In this document: positions 26,235 to 33,676 of the stretch, one piece after another
Layout: each line of letters begins with the position of its first letter
Numbering within the stretch: the stretch's first letter is position 1
NCBI RefSeq assembly: GCF_004027225.2
Contig: NC_044277.2
Coordinates: 35,372,812 to 35,436,811, forward strand
Source of the DNA: Strigops habroptila
Taxonomy: Eukaryota; Chordata; Aves; Psittaciformes; Psittacidae
Reading direction: 5' to 3'
DNA length: 64,000 bases
Position numbers and translations under genes: made by a program
The notes under the pieces: model-generated
What the model saw: the letters and a program-made list of their open reading frames with translations, nothing else
What the model was told of the DNA's origin: nothing
Databases searched by the model: none

Positions 26235-28899
26235 AACAGATTTAGATTTCTTAGTATCAGGAGCAACAAAAGGTGAAATGGAAATGTAATGTATACGTGT
26301 GTCAGTGTATGATTGCTGGCACCTCAGAGCGGGCAAGGTGCAATGAGTTCACCTGAAACAGTCACAGACTGTAAGATGGCATGCTAGAGAGCTGATCACA
26401 GGGACGAGTAATGACAGTGATCGCATGAAGTGGCCATCTGAGATGATGTGGAAATGTTTGCTGAACACAATGCCAGAAATCCTGACAAAGGCTGGAGTGG
26501 CAATGAAATATTGCACTGTGGTGGAAAGCTGATCTACATCTAGCATGTGTTCTTCCATGTTTGTAGTTGGACATCTTCAAAAATACGTGGAGTAAGAGCC
26601 ATGCCCTCAGTTTAACATCATCACTTCTGTATTGCTATATTTAGAACCATGTGATCTCTCTGCTAAGGTCAATCAGTGAGGAGGGGATTCAGTGAGGAGG
26701 GGATTCTTCTTGCCTCACATTAGCTATCTAAAAATTCAGTAAGCATCTAGTAGGTAGTTGTCTCCACTCCCTTTATAGACAAGGGAATGAGGTGAGCTTC
26801 TCCAGAAGCCTGAAGGTACTATTTTGTGATGGGATGTATCATGTCCTGGGCATGCTTTTTCTTTCCATTAGCTATCTATCTCAGAGCAGCTATAATTGCC
26901 TTTCAGTAGGTGCCTGAGTTTGAGATCACTAAGGCTAAAGGGCAGGTGCAACCAACCCGAGCCAGCAGAGAGGAGATGGGCCTCGTTGGCACTTTTTGTT
27001 TCTAGACAATGTTATTTTGTGATTCACTGAGAAAATTCTGTTTGCCCCTGATGTTTACAGAATGAGTCAAATAGGAATACTTTCTTTATGAAGGGTTGCT
27101 AATCTCATACGTTATCACTAAACATCAAACTCTAATCCAGATATACCTGACACCTGCCCTGCTCTCTCATCCCTCCAGTGAGAACCCAGGGTTTCTTCTG
27201 TTGAAATCTCCCTCAGGAGTGACAACTGAGGTTTCAGTCAGAAAACGGTGACTCTGGAGAAAGGACTTCCATGTTCCTAGGCAGTCAGTTCTGTATTGAA
27301 AGGCTGAAGGAAGTACTTTTTGGGTTGTGTGTCTCTGATATTTTCTATTCCTCGTTATCAAGGCATCCAAATGTCTCACATTCTTCCCTGCATTTAAATT
27401 GTTGCAAGCCCTATCATACATCACTCGGGATCTATGGGGAAAGTGGGGTAATGTGACTATGATGGATTAGAAACCGGCATGTGTGAGACACTGTAGACCC
27501 TGCTCAGAGCCAAGGGTCAGGACAAAGGGGAGAAGAACCTGGCAGGTTGTACAGCTCGTGTGAAAACTGCAGGAGCTCTCCTAGCCTGCTCCTATGCTGT
27601 ATTTGCTTTCCTTGGGTTTCTTCAAGAGACAAAACTGTCTGCCTAAAGGGACCTAAATAATATTGTAAATAATTAAAAGCATAAAATAATCTGAGCCAGT
27701 TCTCACTGGCATCAATCTTTTGGAGAGATGCAGCTCTATGCCTTATTCAGATCTCACCCACGACACTAAAAAAAAAGTATTTGGATCAAAATGCTTCCTT
27801 CTTTACATTTATGATCATGTTATTTTAAGAGGTTTCATGTCTTTAAAAGGTATATTAAACCTAAAAATGGAGACAGTGTGATAAAACCCATCCCAGAGCA
27901 CATCTGGAGAGTTTAATAAGTACCTCTTACATTTTCCATCAACTGTTTGAACTTAGCTCCTGTTTCTTTGAACCTCTTGTTCTCACTGAAAGCCCTGCTG
28001 ACATGCTTTAAAAGCATACAAATAGCTTTTGCTGCAACTATCTACACAATATATTCTGTTCTGTTTTTGTTGTAATACGCATTTCAGTTCATGAATGCCT
28101 GAGCTAGCAGAGGTAATGCAGAGACAAATCTCTGGTATTACTACTTGTTTTACCATCTGTTTCTTTATGATGCACAAGATCTGGTTCTTTGGCACTTCAC
28201 CAACAGCATCCAAGGCTGGAGGTAGGTACAACAAAAATTAAAGTGTATAGCATCCCTAAGGAGATGCTCAGAATTGGGCTGTGGCCAACCTCATATATTA
28301 AGTTGTTTGAACTTAATATATGTTATTTTATTAAGGAAATGGATTTCATACTCATACTGATTTAGCATCAATAGCATATGACCACTTTCTATGGTCTGTT
28401 GCAACTCCTGACTATGATGGGAGACAAGCAAGTGCATGACCCCCAGCATTTGCAGTCCATGCAGAATAAACCAGTTGGTTTTATGGTAAAGTTTCCAATT
28501 TAAAGGGAACAAGATGATTGATGTTGCAACCAAGGCAGTGGAGAAGCAGGACTGAGATGCAGTGGGATGCAAAAAGTGGAAGAACACACATTACTTATGG
28601 AATGGGTGTTGGGCAGAAGTTATTTCTATAGGCAGCGCTACCTCCTGGAAGAGAAGATTGGTGGATAAACAACCCAGCTGGAGATACTGCTGGACTATGG
28701 TCTGGAGCCTGCAGACATAATGGAGATGGGAGAACACTTCAAAGGGGGCTCAACCTGAATATAGGACACCCTGGAGGGTAGGGCCTTATCTGAGGAGGGC
28801 AAACAGGGAAGCACTCGGGTGTGGAGTTGAGAAGGTAGGGAAGAGCAGCTCGTGGAGTCGAGGAGGGGAAAAAAGAGCAGCTGCTGCCTCCATACAAGA
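26235..28899. other. intergenic, no gene seen
   Basis: This is non-coding sequence between the CR1 copy and the CpG-rich CRH upstream region. It includes a perfect 16-bp tandem duplication at 26673-26704. Base composition stays AT-leaning until about 28.9 kb, where it turns sharply GC-rich. Confidence 0.55.
26673..26704. repeat. perfect 16-bp tandem duplication
   Basis: TCAGTGAGGAGGGGAT is present twice back to back with no difference between copies. Confidence 0.95.
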
Positions 28900-29496
28900 G
28901 GTGGGAATGCAATGGAGGGAAGCGAGGGCCAGAGCGAGGGAGCGGCAGCTGGCGGCGGAGGCAGGGCCGGGAGGAGCGGCCGGCGGTGCCGGAGGTGGCA
29001 GGAGAGGAGGAGCGGGCGGAGCGCTGCTGGGGCTGCGGTCCCTGCCCCGGCAGGTGCTCCCGGGGCGACCCCCTCTGCCCTCCCTGCCGTCCCCAGCGGC
29101 GTTCCACCCTCCTCCCTCCTGCGGGGCTCCGGGCAGCGCCTGCGACGTGGCAGTGTCCGCGGTGCGGCGGGTCCCTCCCGGCACCGGCACCTGCCCTGCC
29201 CGCGGGGCTCGGCCGCGCTCCCGCCCGCTTTGCAGGGGAAGCGCTGCCCAAAGCTGGGCTGGCCCCGGGCGCGGAGCAAAGACGGGGGGTGATCCACGCA
29301 AACCCCGCGCCCCGCGGAGCCTTCCGCGCCGGCCGGCCGCAGCCGGAGAGGACCGTGGATGGGGGAAGGAGACGGCCCGGGGCAGCAGCCTGGTCCCGGG
29401 CGGGTCGGGTCCCTCGCCGCGGGCCGGCCGCGAGTGGAAAGTTTCCCCGGAGTGACCTCTCATAGTACGCGCCCGCTAGGCAATCTCATTCAAGTA

Positions 29497-29509
29497 TTTT
29501 TGTCAATGG
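29497..29509 (+). promoter_or_regulatory. conserved TTTTTGTCAATGG element of the CRH promoter
   Basis: It lies about 40 bp upstream of the CRE. From memory the same motif precedes the negative glucocorticoid/AP-1 composite element of mammalian CRH. Here the bases that follow are a G/C run (GGGGCGGGGGGGGC), not the ACAAGTCATAAG-type sequence I recall for human. Confidence 0.55.
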
Positions 29510-29548
29510 GGCGGGGGGGGCACCCTGCTCCCCGGCCCCCGGCCCGGC

Positions 29549-29556
29549 TGACGTCA
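29549..29556 (+). promoter_or_regulatory. cAMP response element (CRE) of CRH
   Basis: This is a perfect palindromic TGACGTCA about 200 bp upstream of the TATA box and about 230 bp upstream of the predicted start. That is close to the position of the functional CREB-binding CRE described near -220 in mammalian CRH genes. It is the expected mediator of cAMP/PKA activation. Confidence 0.9.
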
Positions 29557-29749
29557 CTGCAGAGGCGATAAATATCTGTTGATATAATTGGACGTGAGAT
29601 TTGGGGTTGCGATAGCGAAACTCGGCCCATCGCTGCTCCGACGGGCCCCCATGATTTATTCAGCAGTGGATCGGGGCACGCAATCGGGCTGTCAGGAGAG
29701 CGTCAGCTTATTAGGCAAGTTCTGCGTGATTCCAGGAGAGGGTCTAAGC
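29557..29749 (+). promoter_or_regulatory. CRH proximal promoter block
   Basis: The block between CRE and TATA contains GCGATAAATATCTGTTGATA (29565-29584), GATTTATTCAGCAG (29653-29666) and GTCAGCTTATTAGGCAAG (29702-29719). I recognise these as very similar to the mammalian CRH proximal promoter. AT-rich ATAAATATCTG-type motifs here match the kind of sites reported for POU and forkhead factors. The match is from memory, not alignment. Confidence 0.7.
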
Positions 29750-29757
29750 TATAAAAA
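29750..29757 (+). promoter_or_regulatory. CRH TATA box
   Basis: TATAAAAA predicts transcription initiation about 25-32 bp downstream, near 29780, and fits the conserved single-start architecture of CRH. Confidence 0.9.
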
Positions 29758-29779
29758 TCCCGCGCCCGGGCTCTGATTA

Positions 29780-29893
29780 GGACCAAATCTGATCCCAAGT
29801 TCGCCAGGAGCCGGCTCCGGGGAGAGTGAGAGGAAGGGACACCGGGCACCTCCGAGTCCCGCTAGCTGCCCTACCCTGCCGCCGCCGCCCCAG
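29780..29893 (+). other. CRH exon 1 (non-coding 5' UTR)
   Basis: The left edge is inferred from the TATA box. The right edge is the strong donor CAG|GTAGGT (intron begins 29894). No ATG occurs before the splice site, in line with CRH genes having an untranslated first exon. Confidence 0.75.
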
Positions 29894-30412
29894 GTAGGTG
29901 CGAGGCTGCGCCCGGGAGCGCAGCGGGATGCGCTGCTCTGCGTGGGGCTGAGCGCGGCGTCCCGCGGGAGGCGGGAGCTCGCCCGGCCGGGCGGGGAGCG
30001 GGGAGGCGCGGGGGAGCCGGGCACTCGGACCCCGCGGCTGCTGGGGAGAGCCGCCCCGCCGCAGGCACCCCGCCCCGGGTGGGTGAAGGGGCGCGGGTCT
30101 GGCTCTCTCCGCAGGGGCTCAGCACAGCCTGGTCCGCGGGAGCCGCCGCCGGCGCAGCCCGGAGCTGTTCCGCGGGGAGGGAAAGAGGGGGGAGGCCGCC
30201 TCGACGGCGGGGTTCGCCGGGGCCAGGGCTGAGCGCGGCCGGGCAGCGGTGTGCGGCGCGCGGAGGGGCGCGGAGGGGCGCGGAGCGATGAGTTTCAGCA
30301 CCGGGACAGCGGCGGCGGAGGGCGCCCCCCCCCCGCCCGGCCCCGCGCTGGCCTCCCCGCCGCCGCGGCTCGGCTGTGTAACCCCGTCCCCCGTACCCCG
30401 TGTGCCCCACAG
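29894..30412 (+). other. CRH intron (519 bp) in the 5' UTR
   Basis: It is bounded by GTAGGT at 29894 and CCCCACAG ending at 30412, which places exon 2 at 30413, 15 bases before the start codon. It is very GC-rich, holds a GGCGCGGAG tandem repeat around 30257-30285 and an RE1-like site near the 3' end. An intron just upstream of the start codon is the normal CRH structure. Confidence 0.85.
30294..30313 (+). promoter_or_regulatory. RE1/NRSE-like silencer in the CRH intron, shortened spacing
   Basis: The left half-site TTCAGCACC (30294-30302) is perfect. The right half GGACAGCGGC (30304-30313) differs from GGACAGCGCC by one base. The halves are separated by one base, where the canonical 21-bp element has two. 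Mammalian CRH introns are reported to carry an RE1 bound by REST/NRSF, so the position agrees. Confidence 0.6.
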
Positions 30413-30427
30413 ATTTGGGCCCCGACC

Positions 30428-30955
30428 ATGAAGATCCCGCTGCTGGTGTCCACGGGAATCCTGCTGGTCGCCCTCCTGCCCTGCCAGGAGTGCAGAGCCC
30501 TCAGCAAGAGCCCGGTAGCCGCCCACGGGGCTCTGCACCAGCCAGATTTCTTCCAGCAGCAGCAGCAACAGCAGCAGCAGCAAACTCTGCCCGTCCTGCT
30601 CCGCATGGGAGAAGAGTATTTCCTGCGGCTGGGCAACCTCAACAAGAGACCCGTTGGCCCTTTCTCCTCCTCTTCCAGCAGCACCAGCCACCTACAGCCC
30701 GAAGCCGCCGCCAGCAACTTTTTCCGGGCGGCGGTGCAACAGCTGCAGCAGCTGCCCGAGCGCTCGCTGGGGAGCCCCGAGGAGGGCGAAGCCGAGGGCG
30801 AGGCCGTGGAGAGGGAGAAGCGATCCGAGGAGCCCCCTATTTCTCTGGATCTGACTTTCCACCTCCTGCGAGAAGTCTTGGAGATGGCCCGAGCCGAGCA
30901 GCTAGCGCAGCAGGCTCACAGCAACAGGAAACTGATGGAGATAATCGGGAAATGA
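30428..30955 (+). CDS. CRH: corticotropin-releasing hormone precursor (corticoliberin)
   Basis: This encodes a 175-residue secreted prohormone. The mature peptide, released from hypothalamic neurons, activates CRH receptors and drives pituitary ACTH release. A signal peptide spans about residues 1-24 (hydrophobic core LLVSTGILLVALLP). A ten-glutamine run is at 43-52. The conserved cryptic motif RMGEEYFLRLGNLN is at 59-72, a serine-rich stretch follows around residue 80, and an acidic segment precedes the furin-type site REKR at 129-132. Mature hormone is residues 133-173, from SEEPPISLDL to LMEII, followed by Gly174-Lys175 for C-terminal amidation. It appears identical to the mammalian 41-mer as I remember it. 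The precursor is shorter than human (196 residues). The whole reading frame lies in exon 2, and the start is the first ATG after the splice acceptor (CGACCATGA). The frame is intact. An extra dibasic Lys73-Arg74 and the poly-Q are unusual relative to human. Confidence 0.98.
   Translation: MKIPLLVSTGILLVALLPCQECRALSKSPVAAHGALHQPDFFQQQQQQQQQQTLPVLLRMGEEYFLRLGNLNKRPVGPFSSSSSSTSHLQPEAAASNFFRAAVQQLQQLPERSLGSPEEGEAEGEAVEREKRSEEPPISLDLTFHLLREVLEMARAEQLAQQAHSNRKLMEIIGK
30554..30583 (+). repeat. CAG/CAA repeat encoding ten glutamines in pro-CRH
   Basis: Ten consecutive Gln codons (residues 43-52) consist of eight CAG and two CAA, at positions 5 and 10. The CAA interruptions break the pure repeat. The corresponding human segment is Pro/Gln-rich, not pure Gln. 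Confidence 0.95.
30824..30946 (+). other. mature CRH peptide (41 residues)
   Basis: It starts directly after Arg132 of the REKR site with Ser-Glu-Glu-Pro-Pro and ends at Ile173, before the amidation donor Gly174. The length of 41 is the canonical CRH length. It contains the receptor-binding amphipathic helix FHLLREVLEMARAEQLA. Confidence 0.97.
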
Positions 30956-31351
30956 AGCGGCCCCTCCCCGCCTTGCCAAAGAGATTCCGCAGTTAGCACA
31001 AGAATAATTACACCGTCCGATGTACCATAGTGCTGCTCTGATGTCATCTCTTTATTTTTATATAGCTTTAAACCTAGAAGGGTGTACTCCGAACAGCCTC
31101 TGTCCCTTGACTAGCATGCACAACCGTGTACCAAGTGCAGAAACACGAGTGTCGTTAGTAACCTCCCCTACCTTTATTTATTTCTCCATTTCCCAGTTAT
31201 TCTAGTGCCATCGCTACGTAGGGATGTGTGAGCATTGGAAGAAGTGGTGCCAAGAAGACAGATAACTTTTCTGCTGGGGGCAGGGAGGTGGGAGGAGGAA
31301 TCTCTGTAAGCTAGTTTAAATCCACTTTTTTTTTCCTGTAAACATTTTCAC

Positions 31352-31357
31352 AATAAA
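31352..31357 (+). terminator. CRH poly(A) signal, proximal
   Basis: AATAAA lies about 400 bases after the stop codon and is a plausible first cleavage site. Confidence 0.75.
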
Positions 31358-31418
31358 ACATCTTTTCAGCGCTCGGTCGATTTGGTTGTGTAAGAGAATG
31401 TTTAATATTTATATTTTT

Positions 31419-31424
31419 AATAAA
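31419..31424 (+). terminator. CRH poly(A) signal, distal
   Basis: A second AATAAA lies 67 bases downstream of the first. It overlaps an ATTAAA hexamer read on the minus strand (plus 31416-31421), so the site could work in both directions. Confidence 0.65.
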
Positions 31425-31444
31425 AGCTGCAAAGTAAAGATGGC

Positions 31445-33556
31445 TTGATAGACTTTCTTGCCTGGACGCCCGAGGGCTGCTCCGCCTCCCTCAGCCCTTA
31501 CCGGGGCGGGGAAAACGGGAGGGGGGTGGGCACCCACGGCCGCGGTCACCCGGAGCCGCGGGGAGCCCTAAATCCCCCCCAGGGACGCGTTTCCCCTCCC
31601 CGCCTCGGGAGCCCCGGTCCCCGCGGGCTGTCCCAGCGGCGCGCCCCGACGTGCCGCCGGCCCCGGGCCCCGCAGCCCTCGGCACAGGCTGCTCCCGGGG
31701 ACCGGGGGGAAACGGGGGGTTCGGCGGCCGGTGGGTGCCCCCAGCCCTGCCGATTCATCCCGAGGGGCTCCCCGGCTCCTGCCGCTGCGGCCGGGGTCGG
31801 GCAGTCTCCTCCTGCCAGAGCGCAGCGGTGGGAAAACGGGAGCTCCGGCACCTCTGTTGTGTTTTCGTTCTGGCTCATCCTCCCCACACCCCAGAAAGGC
31901 AGGTTCTTCCTCACTTTGGCTCCCCCCGTCCTGGCGGCGGTGGGCAAGCCGGGTCCCTCCCAGGGCCGCTGGGGAGGTGGCAGTGCATATGGAGAAACTT
32001 CCTGGGAAAAACTGGGGAAAATCCTCCAGGAGGACTGGGAGAAAATAGAAAAATCCCTCACGCCAAACCAAATCCCAGGAAAAACTGCTCCAGCAGCTAG
32101 AGCAATGCAGTGGCGGTGGCTGTGCAAGTCCCAAAGCTTTGCAGGGAGCTCACCTGTGCAGCCCGCCAAAATTTCTCCCACAGGAGTGTTTTCCAGGCAA
32201 CATAGGTACGAGTGAGGGCTGATCAGCCAAGCCTAGGGCTGACCCCTCGCAGCCTGCTGACCTGCCTGGGGGCTGCACTGCCAGCTCACCAGTCTTTCTG
32301 GGGCTCAGTGCAGGCCTATGGCCCCACACAGTCCCCTGCCCAAATGTTGTGTCCAGGGCCAGGTTCTGGACTCCCAGAAAAATCCATGCTTAACCCTAGT
32401 GCAGAGCTTGACACCTGGTCCCCTATGGCACCAAGCACCCCCAGCAACCTGCCAATGTCTCTCAAACACTACTGAGCGCTGACACTCTGTTCCCAGTGAC
32501 AATACTTGCAGAGTGTCACCTTCAGTACAACTTGTAGAGCTTCTTTTAAGACATGAATTTGACTTCATTAGGCAGCTCAGCATCTGCCATGCACACAGGA
32601 CAGGACATTTGCCATTTGCCTTTTTTACAGCACAACATGGGGCCTTCAAATTAAACCGTGAATGAACACCTGTGACCACCTCATCCCATTCTGGTTTCAT
32701 GCAAAAACATGCCTGTTTTCTGACACACACAGATGACTGAGAAAATGCAGACACAGATTATGGCTAGACAGATGTGGGCAGCACTCTAGCATCTGCCCCA
32801 CATGCTCAGAGCTGTGTCCTGCAATCATGTGCAGGGGCTTGGCCAGTGCTTTCAGCATGTGCATCTTCCTCATCCCTGCTGCTGGGCACCTTCCCTACAA
32901 ATAACCTCTATGTGAGGGCCATCTGTGGTGGCTCAGCAGGAAGAGCAAAGGTGAAGGGAGAAATGGCAGCTTCTCTCTCCCGTCCCGTGCTCAGCCTCCG
33001 CAGCCAGGGAAGCACCAGTGCTGTGGGGAATACAAGTGGCTGCAGGGATGAGTTCAGACACAACCCTGACTTGAGGCTGCCAAGGGCGTGATAGTGTCAC
33101 TGAAGTCACCAGAGCACCTATGAGTAGGGATGCAGGAGGGTACTGAGGAGAAACACTGTTTTGGCAAAGGATGCTACTAGTGAATCTCATACCAGCATTT
33201 TAGCTAACAGTGGTGAAGCATTTACACCTACACGGGGACGTGCCAAAAAAGTGAGTAACGAAACACTAGCAGTGCTCAGCCTACAGCTGAAGTGATGCTA
33301 TTTTCCCCTTGGAAACAAGAAATTATTGAAAAACACTCAGTACAATACAGCATAGTAATTTGTCCCCATGTCCCCATTCCTCTCAGGACCGTCATCTCAA
33401 GGGCTGGGTACAATGTGGAGGTCAGCTGAGTTCCTGGGAACAAAACCCTCTTGGATGTCCCTTTCCAGGGCAGTTTCTTTGTTGACTGCAGCCAGGCTGC
33501 CTGTGCTCGTGGTCCTTCCGAGGAGAAGCACACCAGAAGCCAGCCAGAGTGAGTCA
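31445..33556 (-). other. CRH-TRIM55 gap, probably TRIM55 3' UTR
   Basis: The first 500 bp are GC-rich; the rest is mixed. The long plus-strand frame at 31445-32215 is a product of stop-poor GC-rich sequence and has no recognisable domain. On the minus strand, reading from the TRIM55 stop at 33557, I found no AATAAA or ATTAAA in this interval, only an AATGAA variant near 32564. The nearest canonical hexamers lie inside the CRH 3' UTR. Confidence 0.5.
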
Positions 33557-33676
33557 TCATTCAGTCAGTGAGTTCAACCAGGAGAAGGAGAAGATATGAC
33601 GAGCCGGCTCGTCACCCCTCTCATTGCTCATGGGAGTTTCCTCCACTCGTCCTTGAGGGGACGGTTCAGAACCAGT
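33557..33676 (-). CDS. TRIM55: TRIM55 visible exon 8: conserved C-terminus and stop
   Basis: This is 120 coding bases: 39 residues and TGA at 33557-33559. The acceptor is CCTTCCTTTACAG|ACTGG, with a pyrimidine-rich tract upstream on the minus strand. It encodes [15 protein letters not shown] and ends [18 protein letters not shown], a near match to the human C-terminus ([19 protein letters not shown]). It is isolated by a 16.7-kb intron, so it is easily missed. Confidence 0.93.
   Translation of the reverse strand, partial: TGSEPSPQGRVEETPMSNERGDEPARHIFSFSWLNSLTE

Larger units (their letters stand above)
28900..30950. promoter_or_regulatory. CpG island over the CRH promoter and gene
   Basis: Composition changes abruptly near 28.9 kb to GC-rich sequence dense in CpG, and remains so through the CRH promoter, first exon, intron and coding exon. 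Stop codons are rare in such sequence, which explains the long overlapping frames on both strands at 28.7-29.5 kb; none looks like a real protein. A second GC-rich block follows the CRH 3' UTR (31.45-32.0 kb). Confidence 0.75.
30956..31440 (+). other. CRH 3' UTR, AU-rich
   Basis: The stretch follows the TGA stop and drops in GC content. It contains several AU-rich motifs (CTTTATTTTTATATAG at 31050, CTTTATTTATTTC at 31172, TTTAATATTTATATTTTTAA at 31401) of the sort linked to mRNA turnover. The right edge is approximate, set just after the second poly(A) signal. Confidence 0.75.

Noticed and set aside
28695-29465. Several 140-225 codon frames on both strands before the CRH promoter
   Set aside because: Many overlapping frames of low-complexity Ala/Pro/Arg/Gly composition are what a CpG island gives by chance; no domain or splice logic supports them.
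30251-30427. In-frame upstream extension of CRH from an ATG at 30251
   Set aside because: It lies inside the 5' UTR intron. The acceptor at 30412 removes it, and the hydrophobic signal peptide starts at the ATG at 30428.
30295-30717. Minus-strand frame opposite the CRH coding region
   Set aside because: It is a shadow of the CRH frame, with poly-Cys from the complement of the CAG repeat.
31445-32215. 256-codon plus-strand frame after CRH
   Set aside because: It lies in GC-rich, stop-poor sequence, overlaps long frames on the other strand, and its translation is Pro/Gly/Arg-rich with no recognisable domain.
32305-32754. 149-codon minus-strand frame between CRH and TRIM55
   Set aside because: It shows no domain. 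It probably lies within the TRIM55 3' UTR, and the composition is not protein-like.
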